A DNA stretch of 64,000 bases from Vitreoscilla massiliensis. GTDB lineage: Bacteria > Pseudomonadota > Gammaproteobacteria > Burkholderiales > Neisseriaceae. Where the stretch lies: positions 701,053 through 765,052 of the forward strand of contig NZ_LN898221.1 in assembly GCF_001457815.1 (NCBI RefSeq), written 5' to 3'. Numbering within the stretch: the first letter of the stretch is position 1; each line of letters starts with the position of its first letter. Below, piece by piece: positions 25,701-34,275 of this stretch. A program made the position numbers and the translations under genes. The notes under the pieces were generated by a model. The model was given only the letters and a program-made list of their open reading frames with translations, did not search any database and was not told where the DNA came from.

Positions 25701-27505
25701 GCGAAGCCCAAGCATTAAACCCAAGCATCATCACTGAGAAACTGGCAGAGATTCGCAATTTAGCCAAGCAACCCGCCAATGAGTTGAAGCCTTACATAGA
25801 CACCACCACAAGCGGCGTGTTTTACGTCACAAGGCAGCATGACAAGGAAACGGGCGAAGTGGTGGAAAAGCGCACCCCGCTATCAAGCCACTTCAAACAC
25901 CTGGGCGGTGGTGTCGATGATGACGGCAACCATTACGCCATCTTGGAAAAGTCACAACACTATGGCAAGCCCGCCAGGGTGATTGTGCTGCCCTTGGGCG
26001 TGGTGGGTACAGGCCAAGGCTGGAGCGCATTGCAAAACAATGGCGTGATGGTCTACTCACCCAAATTAGGCCGCGAGAAGCTGGCCGACCATATCCAAAA
26101 AGAAGCCTTGAACATTAACCATGCCATTACCAATAAAGGCGGCTGGCATCATGAGGGTAAGGCGTACATTCTGCCAAGTGGTGAGGTATTGACCCACCAA
26201 GACAATTTGAATGTGATTTACAACGGCGACAAGAGCCAAGCCGAGGCATTTAAGGGCAAAGGTACGGTGCAGTCTTGGAACGATGCCATAGGCCGCCATT
26301 TGGCTGGCAACAGCCGCTTGTGCTTGGCAGTGGGTACAGCCTTGGCAGCACCCTTGCTTAAGCTACTGGGTATGGAAAGCGGCGGTTTTCACATTCACTC
26401 TGACAGTTCAGATGGTAAAACCACAGCAGCCAAAATAGCCTTGTCGGTATGGGCGCACTCACTGACGGCCAAGGCTTCATGGAATGGCACAGGTTACGCC
26501 TTTACCAATTTGGCCAACAGCCGTAACGACAATTTCATGATGCTGGACGAAATAGGCGAAGCGACACAAAAAGCCGTGTGTGATGTGGCTTACAGTGTCT
26601 TGAATGGCACAAGCAAAGCCCAAGGCGCAAAGGATGGCGGCAACCGCGCCATGAGCATGTGGCGCACCCTGCTGTTTTCAACAGGTGAAAAGCCAATACG
26701 CTCTTACGTTGAGCGTGGCGGCAAATACCAATGGCAAGCAGGCCAAGAAACCCGCCTGCCCTCTATCCCTGCCAATGCAGGCAAAGGCTTGGGTGTGTTT
26801 GATACCGTCCACAGCTTTGACAATGGCAAAGCATTTGCCGATCACTTGAACCAAGCCAGCCTTGAGCATTACGGTACAGTGGGCGCGGCCTTTGTGGATG
26901 CACTGCTAAACAGCCAAGAGGCCACCATTGCCACAGCAAGGCAGTACATGGACACATTCAAAGCCACCCTACCCACAATGGGCAACCAAGCAGGCCGCAT
27001 ATCAGACCGCTTCGCCTTGGTGGTGTCTGCCCTGCAATTGGCAATCGATGCAGGCTTGCTGCCATTGAGCCATGAGGAGGCAGCACAGGCCATTAAGCAG
27101 TGCCTTAATGACTGGATAGCAAGAAGTGGCACGGGCAACTATGAGGAGCGCAAAATATTTGAATATGGCGCAGCTTTCTTTGAACAGGCCGCATACAGTC
27201 GCTTTGTGTCTATCAACCAATCGAGCCCAACACATCAGCACACTGGCTCAGACACAGCAGGCTTGAGAGAAGAACGTGGGGAACAGTTGCCATTGTATTG
27301 GGTGTTGCCCAGTGTCTTTGATGCCGAGATTTGCAAAGACTTTGACCGAGCCAAGGTGGTACAGGTTTATGAGGTTGCAGGCTGGTTGCTTGTCCCCAAG
27401 TCAGGGCGCGACAAAACCAAGACAAAGACATTCAATGGTGAAAAAAGACGATACTATGTGTTTGAGGGCTCTACACCACCCACAGACCAAGAAGAAACAG
27501 AGTAA
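25697..27505 (+). CDS. DUF927-domain replicative helicase (the other half of a P4-alpha-like system)
   Basis: A 602-aa ATPase. After about 150 residues of N-terminal region, the DUF927 core has the Walker A-like HSDSSDGKTTAAKIALSVW, Walker B FMMLDEIGEA, and a downstream Arg block (MWRTLLFSTGE). It pairs with the upstream primase to unwind and prime the satellite origin, which probably lies in the non-coding region immediately downstream. A terminator follows its stop. Confidence 0.88.
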   Translation: MSEAQALNPSIITEKLAEIRNLAKQPANELKPYIDTTTSGVFYVTRQHDKETGEVVEKRTPLSSHFKHLGGGVDDDGNHYAILEKSQHYGKPARVIVLPLGVVGTGQGWSALQNNGVMVYSPKLGREKLADHIQKEALNINHAITNKGGWHHEGKAYILPSGEVLTHQDNLNVIYNGDKSQAEAFKGKGTVQSWNDAIGRHLAGNSRLCLAVGTALAAPLLKLLGMESGGFHIHSDSSDGKTTAAKIALSVWAHSLTAKASWNGTGYAFTNLANSRNDNFMMLDEIGEATQKAVCDVAYSVLNGTSKAQGAKDGGNRAMSMWRTLLFSTGEKPIRSYVERGGKYQWQAGQETRLPSIPANAGKGLGVFDTVHSFDNGKAFADHLNQASLEHYGTVGAAFVDALLNSQEATIATARQYMDTFKATLPTMGNQAGRISDRFALVVSALQLAIDAGLLPLSHEEAAQAIKQCLNDWIARSGTGNYEERKIFEYGAAFFEQAAYSRFVSINQSSPTHQHTGSDTAGLREERGEQLPLYWVLPSVFDAEICKDFDRAKVVQVYEVAGWLLVPKSGRDKTKTKTFNGEKRRYYVFEGSTPPTDQEETE

Positions 27506-27512
27506 CCATCAG

Positions 27513-27536
27513 CCGTCCAAAATTGGGCGGTTTTTT
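27513..27536 (+). terminator. Rho-independent terminator after the helicase gene
   Basis: CCGTCC (27513-27518) pairs with GGGCGG (27525-27530) and is followed directly by six T. Confidence 0.85.
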
Positions 27537-27570
27537 AATGATTAACAATCTATACCATACACATACGCGT

Positions 27571-27839
27571 AAAACGTGCGTTCTTGTCGTTCTGTCGTTC
27601 CCACTCAATTCAGAATAACAATTAACCACATACATTCAAACAGTTACATTAAATATTGTAGCTTATTAAGTTTTTTGTATGTCGTTCTCTTGTCGTTCTT
27701 GTGTCGTTCTCTCGTCGGGATGGCACACTATAGAGAACGCACGGGAACGCAAATTCAAAATTATGTCGTTCTCTTGAAATCCTTTACTGGCAAGCCTTAC
27801 AGAGCCGAGAACGACAAGAACGACAAGAACGCACGTTTT
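27571..27839. repeat. 23-bp perfect inverted repeat enclosing GTCGTTCT iterons
   Basis: Bases 27571-27593 (AAAACGTGCG...GTCGTTCT) are the exact complement of 27817-27839. GTCGTTCT occurs directly at 27586, 27681, 27692, 27703 and 27765, and inverted at 27808 and 27817. The three central copies are exactly 11 bp apart, one helical turn, as for protein-bound iterons. Confidence 0.85.
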
Positions 27840-28540
27840 TATTCATGGATAGAGTTATTGAGAAGACAGCCTGAACACTTGGCAGTCTAATCAGGAAAAT
27901 CCCTATTACGGAAAATCCCTATTACGCAATTTCAGGATGTGGCTGCTGTGTGGTGGTGTGGTCAAATACAAGCCAAAATGGTATTGCCCAAAAATTAAGC
28001 GTTACGCGAAAAAGCGTATCGAAGTGTGATAATCCCACTTCGCATTTGCCCGACTTGAAATCGGAATAATCTAAATACCCCAAAATTAGGGGATTTGATA
28101 ACGTGAGGAAAACCCACTTTTTAAGAAGTGAGAAAATCACACTTCATACATGGGTATCAAATCTATACGCCAGTATGGAATTAAGACGACCGTATGAAAC
28201 TAATACACGGCTATTGGCTTTGCCAGTTGTGGCGATTTCCACCATGACTGAATTACCAATACGAAACCATTAGCCAAAATTAGCCATGCTGTGACTAATC
28301 ACGGCTGCATTGTCAAAATGACAACTCAGAGGCTCACGCGTGCGCACGCGCGAGGGGTATTTTCGGTTAGCGCGTTTTAAAAGCTTCACGGGCGGTCTAC
28401 AGGCTTGGACCGCATAAACTCTCGACCCACCCCCACCTAGTTTATGGCAGCCATTCAGGGCATTAACAATACTTTCCTTTGTTTATATCGCTTGGTAGTA
28501 AACAAGGCCGACGTTTTCGCCTAATTTGTTGAGAACATTT

Positions 28541-28640
28541 TCCCCGAATTTGGGGAAAACCTTTTTAACAGATTTGTTAAAAACCTGAACAGCACCAACA
28601 AGTGACCCATCAAAGACTTTTACTGAAATTTTAGTAAAAA
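28541..28640. repeat. Three consecutive perfect hairpins
   Basis: TTTTCCCC-GAATTT-GGGGAAAA, TTTTTAACA-GATT-TGTTAAAAA and TTTTTACT-GAAATTTT-AGTAAAAA follow each other between about 28541 and 28640. A fourth, imperfect hairpin (CCGAATC...GAATCGG) follows near 28647-28670. Their loops are similar (GAATTT-like). They could be terminators or a single-strand origin structure. Confidence 0.7.
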
Positions 28641-28797
28641 TACCGAATCACCTTTTTGCGAATCGGGAGTATCGCAACACAACCGCACTGCATTTGCATT
28701 GCAACCGCACTGCGAACGCATGTAAGAAATTGAAATACATAGCCAAACCAAATTTGGATGGGCGGATTCACGTTAGCTCAGTTTTGAGCGCACACAA

Positions 28798-29714
28798 GTA
28801 TTTTTGTTAGCCCATAAAAAAGAGGCCAACTCAAATTTGAGGCGGCTAATTGGGGATTTTGCGTATCCATAAAAAAGGCAGCCGCGAAGTGCTAAAAGGG
28901 CAGTCGGGAGATACCCAAAGGGCAATACTGCAAAATCGCTTTCGCGAAGTGAAGAAATCGCTTTCGAGAGCTAAACAAACCCTTATCACACAGCCATGAT
29001 GCAAAACACCACCGCAACATGCAATTTCCAAGCCACACAAGCACACAGAACGCATTAAATGGTAAAACAATACCAACATAAGGGATTGCATCAAAACGCC
29101 GTTAAATCGCTTTAAATCGCACGTTTGCTTTTGGTGGTAATTTAGTGACCCGTAAAAAAGGAATTTTCGTACTCATAAAAAGGTAATTTATGGACTCATA
29201 AAAAGACATTTTTGCGTGTCCATAAAAAGGCTTGCGTTTGAACGGTGGCAGGTAATTTTTGCACATCTTAGGCGGCAATTTCGATACACGTTAAAGCGCA
29301 GCAACTCAGCACATGCTAGGGCGCGGTAATTTCAGGACATCTTAGGCGGCGCGACTTAGTAAAACTTAGTGTCAGCTTCAGAAAACTTCAGTTTAAAACC
29401 TCAGAAAACCTTAGATTAAACTTAACATTTAACAACAAGTAGTTTAGGTGATTGCGCCGTTTGGATGCTAACATTTGCTAACAGGCCGACTTGTCAAAAC
29501 TTGACATTAAAACCTGAAAAAACCTGAAATTGCATGTTGATAAATGTTCACATTCAAAAGCCATGTTTTTAGTTTTCGGACATCTTAGGGCGCAGTAATT
29601 TCGAGACACGTTAGGCAGCCAATTAATGCACATCTTAGGGTGATAGTTTTTACACATCTTTGTCAGTGAATTTTCGGACTCGTAAAAAGTAATTTCGAGA
29701 CATCTTAGGCGGTG
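28798..29714 (+). repeat. About sixteen degenerate 24-bp iteron-like units
   Basis: Units follow the pattern GTAATTT-CGNGACNC-NTWARGMGG, with two endings: CATAAAAAGG (left group) and CATCTTAGGCGG (right group). They start near 28798, 28855, 29137, 29161, 29183, 29208, 29252, 29276, 29304, 29327, 29571, 29596, 29620, 29644, 29668 and 29690, many head to tail with a period of 22-25 bp. The block is bracketed by a 27-bp imperfect direct repeat (CACGTTAGCTCAG... at 28769 and CACGTCAGCCCAA... at 29722). Confidence 0.7.
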
Positions 29715-29891
29715 GTGTTTTCACGTCAGCCCAATTTTGGACGCACGCTAAAATATTCAATCTTCATGGTCAAAATCTGTCTTATTTCACACACTAAACA
29801 CCACCTACAAACCCTTTAAAATCAACAGTTTCAGCCTATTTTATGCTACAATATCGCCTGTATTTTCAATAAGATATAAGGGATTTAGAGC

Positions 29892-30338
29892 ATGGCATTA
29901 CTCACTAAAGAGCAATTACTGGCTAAGGGCAAAATCAGCCCTGTTTTAGTCAATATTAAATTTCCAAATGGCGAAGAAACTGACGTTTACATGCTGGATG
30001 GGCGCTCAGGTTTTGCAGCGTGTGCGGAAATGAAATTTATCCAAGAAATAGGCGCATACACGGACGGCTATCAATTCATCAACAATCAAGCCAATGTTAA
30101 TCAAGTTATGGCGTTCAGCATGATTCAATACCTTTGCAATGAACAGGGTGAACCATTGTTTAAGCGTGAGGAATTGGACGGCTTGCTTGAGTTGCCCGTG
30201 GAAATACTCACCACCTTTGGTGTGGCTATTCATAAGCAACACACCATCGAGCGACACAAGAAACAGAAGGCCATGCCTGAAAAGGCAGAGCAAGACGAGC
30301 AAAACACCACCGAGCCGCAAGACACAGCAAACGCATAA
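29892..30338 (+). CDS. Phage tail-assembly-chaperone-like protein
   Basis: A 148-aa protein with a beta-rich front (ISPVLVNIKFPNGEETDVYML). It contains MIQYLCNEQGEPLFKREELDGLLELPVEI, a pattern often seen in tail assembly chaperones (...DE.G..LF...D...L..L....), and it ends in an acidic, disordered tail. Its position immediately before a tape-measure gene is the hallmark of this role. I see no obvious slippery frameshift extension, which many such chaperones have. A -10-like TACAAT lies upstream near 29846. Confidence 0.6.
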   Translation: MALLTKEQLLAKGKISPVLVNIKFPNGEETDVYMLDGRSGFAACAEMKFIQEIGAYTDGYQFINNQANVNQVMAFSMIQYLCNEQGEPLFKREELDGLLELPVEILTTFGVAIHKQHTIERHKKQKAMPEKAEQDEQNTTEPQDTANA

Positions 30339-30385
30339 CAAATATGGCAGCTTAGGCTGCCTTTAGTATTTCAGGAGATGGACAG

Positions 30386-32692
30386 ATGGCAGATGCAGAA
30401 TTAACCGCCCGACTTGGCTTAGATTTAAGCCAGTTTAATCGAGGCATGAAGCAAGCAGAGCAAGCGACCAAAGAGATAACCAATAGCTTTAATGCCCTTG
30501 AGCGTGAAGCCGCTGAGGTGCAAAAGTCTTTCAACAGTAATCAACAGGCAACAGAGGCTCTAAACCGTGCTGATGCTGACCTAGCCAATGCAATAAAAGA
30601 CATCGACTCCGCAATGAGCCAAGCAAAACAGGCCGCTCAACAATTCACCCCTGCCCTGAATCAAGTGGCAGCAGAAAGTAAGGCAGCCGATAACGCAGCG
30701 TATGAGCTAGGCTTATCCATTGGCACGCGCATGAATTTGGCGTTTAAAGTGGGTGCTGCGGCAATCGCTGGTGTTGGCAGTGCCTTGGCTGCTGTGGGTG
30801 TGGGCTTCTACAAATTCAACAAAGAGGCTCAAGAAGCGTCAGAAACGCTCAATGCAGCGCAACGCCTGAATGTGAACACCGATGACTTGCAGGCCGCTCA
30901 GTATGCTGTAGAGCGGCTTGGCTTGCCTGCTGATACGCTTAAAGAGGCGTTGCAAGATATCAACGACAAGATGGGCGATTTGTCCGCAAATGATGGCGGC
31001 GAATTAAAAGACTTTTTCAAGCGCATGAATTTGGATGTGGCTGAGTTTATCGGCAAAAGCCCTTTAGACATATTGCGGGCACTGAACCAAGAAGCACAAA
31101 ATCTTTCGACCAATGAACGCACACAGTTATTTGAATCGATGGGCAATGACTTATCCAAGCTTGAGCCAATACTTGCCGCCAATGGCGCACAATTCGACAG
31201 CTTAATGCAACAGGCTATTGAGTTTGGGCATGTAACCAGCAATGCCAACTTGGTGGCACTGGACAGCTTCAACCAATCATTCAAGGATATTCAAGACAAG
31301 TTTTGGGGCATGAATGAAATGGTCTACGCCAACCTTGCCGAACCCATGAAAGCGGCCATTACCTATGTTGATGAATGGATAGAATCACTTGGTGGCGGTG
31401 AACAGGTGGCAATGGATATTTCAGATGCAATTGTTAATGGTTTGATGATGGCAGTAGAGGCTGGCGGCTGGCTGGCACAACGGTTTAACGAGGTGGCAGG
31501 CATTGCCGAGGCAATTGTGGGCGGCTTGGCTTTGGTGGCTCGTGGTGCAATGGAAGTGGCAGAGATGATGTCACACATGCCTGCAATGAAAATCATGGAT
31601 AAGATTTTTGATACTGACGCCACTAAGTCTATTCAGTTGATGCAGGATAAGTTGGATGAAATTGTAGGCAAAGCACGAAACTACCGTACCATCATGGAAG
31701 ATGTAGCCAATAAAAATACGGCCATTGACCAATGGACTGACGGACTTAATAGCCGCATTGGCGCGGGCAAACAAGCAATGCATGATACCTTTCAAGCGCA
31801 GATTGACATTGGCAATCGAGGCGAACTGGCAAAAGAAGTTGAAAAGCTGACACAGGCTCTTAATAACTCTCAATCTGCACTGGATACAGTCAAAAATAGT
31901 AGCACGGCTACGCCCGAAGAAAGAACACAGGCTTATAAAGCTGTAGAGGCAGCAGCCAAAGCGCTAACAGAGGCACAGGACAAGTTATCCAATGCGAGAA
32001 GTACATTAGATGGTGGGCGGCAATATGGTTTTGATACAGGCGCACTATCTCGCTCTCTGTATCGCAATAAGCAAGAATCTGATGCAAGTGAGGAATATGG
32101 TAAGGAGCTGGAAAAGCAGCACAAAGAATTGCTTAAACAGCAAAAGGAACAATTAGCCTGGCAATCCAAGTTAGACATGAAAGATGCAAGTGAGCGTGAC
32201 CGCATCAACATGGAAGATGCCAAGGCAGTGGAAAAAGCCAATAAAGAAGCTGAAAGAATTGCCAAACTTGCTGCCAAAGAACAATCAGCCACTAGCAAGA
32301 GTATGTCCGATGCAGTAAGCGAGTTTGGCCGAACAGTGTCCACCAACAGCCAACATGCCATTCAGTCAGCAAGGCTTGAGATTAAAAACCCTCAGATGTC
32401 CTTTTTTAAAGGTGGCAGTGACCATGTAGACCAAGACCCAACAGGTCAAAAATACCTAAGGCAAGCTTACCCTGAGTACTATCAGCAAGCCCGCATCCCT
32501 GCGGCTGGTGTTAGTCAAAACCAATTTGATACAAGCAAAATGCAAATCCTTGGTGTGGTTTACTTCACCAGTCAAGATGGCAAGGTGAAAGCAGAAGCCC
32601 TCATGACACCTGAAAACTATAAACTCATCTCACAAATTGCATTACAAGCTGTAAATGGAATGGCTAGGGATGGTCAGCTTATGAACTCTTGA
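30386..32692 (+). CDS. Phage tail tape-measure protein
   Basis: A 768-aa protein. The N-terminal coiled coil (LTARLGLDLSQFNRGMKQAEQATKEI) is typical of tape-measure proteins. Hydrophobic stretches follow near 125-145 (VGAAAIAGVGSALAAVGVGFY) and about 345-395, and the C-terminal third has long Lys/Glu/Gln helices. In phages this protein sets tail length and is used in DNA entry. A good ribosome site (AGGAG) precedes the ATG. No other tail, capsid or packaging gene is nearby, so the particle must come from a helper phage. Confidence 0.85.
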   Translation: MADAELTARLGLDLSQFNRGMKQAEQATKEITNSFNALEREAAEVQKSFNSNQQATEALNRADADLANAIKDIDSAMSQAKQAAQQFTPALNQVAAESKAADNAAYELGLSIGTRMNLAFKVGAAAIAGVGSALAAVGVGFYKFNKEAQEASETLNAAQRLNVNTDDLQAAQYAVERLGLPADTLKEALQDINDKMGDLSANDGGELKDFFKRMNLDVAEFIGKSPLDILRALNQEAQNLSTNERTQLFESMGNDLSKLEPILAANGAQFDSLMQQAIEFGHVTSNANLVALDSFNQSFKDIQDKFWGMNEMVYANLAEPMKAAITYVDEWIESLGGGEQVAMDISDAIVNGLMMAVEAGGWLAQRFNEVAGIAEAIVGGLALVARGAMEVAEMMSHMPAMKIMDKIFDTDATKSIQLMQDKLDEIVGKARNYRTIMEDVANKNTAIDQWTDGLNSRIGAGKQAMHDTFQAQIDIGNRGELAKEVEKLTQALNNSQSALDTVKNSSTATPEERTQAYKAVEAAAKALTEAQDKLSNARSTLDGGRQYGFDTGALSRSLYRNKQESDASEEYGKELEKQHKELLKQQKEQLAWQSKLDMKDASERDRINMEDAKAVEKANKEAERIAKLAAKEQSATSKSMSDAVSEFGRTVSTNSQHAIQSARLEIKNPQMSFFKGGSDHVDQDPTGQKYLRQAYPEYYQQARIPAAGVSQNQFDTSKMQILGVVYFTSQDGKVKAEALMTPENYKLISQIALQAVNGMARDGQLMNS

Positions 32693-32724
32693 TATAATGC
32701 CGTCATTCTAAAAGGGGTGACGGT

Positions 32725-33189
32725 ATGAACAAATTCAGTGCGTTATTGTTGTGTGGTTTACTGGCAGCTTGTGGCGGTGGTGTTGATTCAGACAAGGCCG
32801 CTACAGAATCGAACGAGTCTAAGCCCGATATGAGCCAAAGAGAAACTGTGTTCTTATCTGCTGATACTATTTTTGATGAATCACTGGATAACCCATTTGC
32901 CGTAACTGAAAAGTTTAAGGGCAAAACAATTAAAACAACTTTTTTACTGAATGGGATTGACCAACTTCCAAGTGGCAAGCCTAGGTTGTCAGGAAAGTAC
33001 ACAGGCACTAAAGCAGCAGGCATACAAAGTGGTAATTTTCCAAGCATGTTTACTATCATGGATTCAAGCGATGGAATTGCCCAGCTAAAGACTGACAATT
33101 TTGTTGACGTATTTTGTACTGATATTGATAACAGTGATGTAAGCAGTCGATATGTAATTGTGTTCAAAGGCTGCAAGCTTGCCGAATAG
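32725..33189 (+). CDS. Small lipoprotein with OB-fold-like domain
   Basis: A 154-aa protein. Signal sequence MNKFSALLLCGLLAAC ends in a lipobox, followed by GGGVDSD (Asp not at +2, so outer-membrane sorting is possible). The remainder (NPFAVTEKFKGKTIKTTFLL... VDVFCTD...YVIVFKGCKL) has the layout of tRNA_anti-like/OB-fold lipoproteins, with the two conserved Cys. As the last gene of a satellite it may be a lysogenic-conversion or superinfection-exclusion factor. That is inference. Ribosome site AAAGGGGTGA. Confidence 0.65.
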   Translation: MNKFSALLLCGLLAACGGGVDSDKAATESNESKPDMSQRETVFLSADTIFDESLDNPFAVTEKFKGKTIKTTFLLNGIDQLPSGKPRLSGKYTGTKAAGIQSGNFPSMFTIMDSSDGIAQLKTDNFVDVFCTDIDNSDVSSRYVIVFKGCKLAE

Positions 33190-33240
33190 AACTTAATTGA
33201 CCAGTAGTCAAAACTGCCCTATTCTTGCTTAAGCGATAGC

Positions 33241-33296
33241 GACACCACCAAGGTGTCCAAAATGATACAAAAGCCTCCAATTTTGGGGGCATTTTT
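33241..33296 (+). terminator. Hairpins and terminator at the right end of the satellite
   Basis: GACACC-ACCAA-GGTGTC (33241-33257) is followed by GCCTCC-AATTTT-GGGGGC (33273-33290) and then ATTTTT. The second is a likely Rho-independent terminator for the tail/lipoprotein transcript. Confidence 0.75.
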
Positions 33297-33303
33297 GTTT
33301 TAT

Positions 33304-33324
33304 GGGGTAACAAATAGGGTAACA
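33304..33324 (+). promoter_or_regulatory. Right integrase arm-type sites
   Basis: GGGGTAACA (33304-33312) and AGGGTAACA (33316-33324) are the same octamer (GGGTAACA) that is clustered around the left end of the element and the start of int. They lie 53-73 bp from attR. Confidence 0.65.
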
Positions 33325-33376
33325 ACCTAACACTTATAAAATACTTATCATTTAAATTCAATATATTAAATTAAAT

Positions 33377-33400
33377 GTTCGATGCCCTTCACCCGCTCCA
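33377..33400 (+). repeat. attR: imperfect copy of the tRNA-Gly 3' end
   Basis: The segment from GTTCGATGCC to CACCCGCTCCA matches attL (18638-18661) at 22 of 24 positions. It defines the right boundary of the element. Confidence 0.88.
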
Positions 33401-33423
33401 CCCACATCACACACTTTGGCCTA

Positions 33424-34275
33424 GGGCGTGTTCTCATTTGGCCTTACACCAAATAAAGATACAAGCCAGTCGTAGCATGGCCTTGTAATTGCGGGCTAAT
33501 TTGTCAAAACGCGTTGCAATACCTCTGAAATGCTTCAAGCGGGCAAATGCATTTTCAACCACATAGCGTAAGCCGTATAAATAACGGCTAAATTCCGGAT
33601 TACTTTTGGTGCTGTTGGATTTTCTAGGGATGACGGGAATCATTCCATGTTTTCTTGAAGATTCTCTTATCTTTTCAGAGTCATAGCCCTTATCAGCGAC
33701 CAAATAATGGCCGGTTTGAACCAAGGCGATCAGCTGCGGTGCAACTTGACTGTCGTGGGTTTCGCCCCCAGTGATTTCAAAATCAAGCGGATGTCCGTTC
33801 GCGTCGACGGCCAAGTGTATTTTTGTAGTTGCGCCACCTCGTGAACGGCCAATTGCTCGAGCCTCACCACGCCTAGCTCCACTCGCATGCTGATGAGCGC
33901 GGACGTAGCTTCCGTCGATGAATACCCGTTCTGTATCCAATACGCCTCGTAGTTTAAAAAAAACTTGTCCCATAAACCCTTGATGGCCCAGCGATTAAAG
34001 CGATTGTAAGCCGTTTGCCAAGGACACAAATCTTCAGGAATATCTCGCCATGTCGCTCCAGTGCGAAGTTTCCACAAAATGGCCTCCATGATATTTTTGC
34101 TATTTTTGGAACGGTAGCAGCCATAAAACTTCATGGTATCTTGAATTTGCAGCCAAATATCATCGGTTAAAACTCGGCGGGCCATGTTAAAACTTTTATC
34201 AAATAAACATATATTTCATTCTATAACATAAGTTTTAGGAGTGGCTTATTTCAGATTTGAAATGAGAACACGCCC
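33424..34275 (-). mobile_element. IS5-family insertion sequence (IS427-like), copy 2
   Basis: This 852-bp element appears identical to copy 1 at 1114-1965, including the 16-bp terminal repeats, and is flanked by TA on both sides (CTA on the left, TAACC on the right). It sits 23 bp outside attR. The two copies have the same orientation and could recombine, deleting or duplicating 32.3 kb. Confidence 0.95.
33434..34185 (-). CDS. IS5-family transposase (copy 2), two frames with programmed frameshift
   Basis: The frames, DDE motifs and run of eight A/T (33956-33963) are the same as in copy 1. The N-terminal frame runs from 34185 to 33730 and the catalytic frame from 33973 to 33434. The predicted proteins are identical to those of copy 1, which points to recent transposition. 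Confidence 0.9.

Larger units (their letters stand above)
27537..29891. other. 2.4-kb non-coding, repeat-rich region of the satellite; probable replication and control region
   Basis: I find no convincing gene here. In order it holds: a 23-bp perfect inverted repeat with seven GTCGTTCT copies (27571-27839); a 36-bp exact copy of part of the KilA-N gene (27989-28024); a foldable block closed by a 10-bp inverted repeat (28021-28145); a 14-bp palindrome, CGCGTGCGCACGCG (28337-28350); CATAAACT/AGTTTATG inverted arms (28413/28439); three perfect hairpins in a row (28541-28640); and about sixteen degenerate 24-bp units (28798-29714). The position after the primase/helicase genes fits an origin plus cis-acting replication region. 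Confidence 0.65.
18662..33400 (+). mobile_element. P4-like integrative satellite element (~14.7 kb) in tRNA-Gly
   Basis: The element lies between the tRNA 3' end and its imperfect copy at 33377-33400. It contains an integrase next to attL, an AlpA-like regulator, a KilA-N gene, a C4-type RNA region, a split P4-type primase/helicase, a repeat-rich probable replication region, a tail-chaperone-like gene, a tape-measure gene and a lipoprotein. All genes read to the right. No terminase, portal, capsid or lysis genes are present, so it cannot be a complete phage. By gene content it is a helper-dependent satellite. The many ATGA start/stop overlaps are phage-like. Confidence 0.88.

Noticed and set aside
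27576..29094. Open frames in the non-coding satellite region (27576-27890, 27922-28140, 28846-29094)
   Set aside because: They run across inverted repeats, iterons and the 36-bp duplication, lack ribosome sites and give no plausible protein.
1114..34275. The two IS copies as a composite transposon carrying the segment between them
   Set aside because: Each copy has its own TA flank, and the interval contains core genes (mtr operon, tRNA) and a separate satellite with its own att sites, so independent insertions are simpler. A shared duplication cannot be fully excluded because TA is so short.
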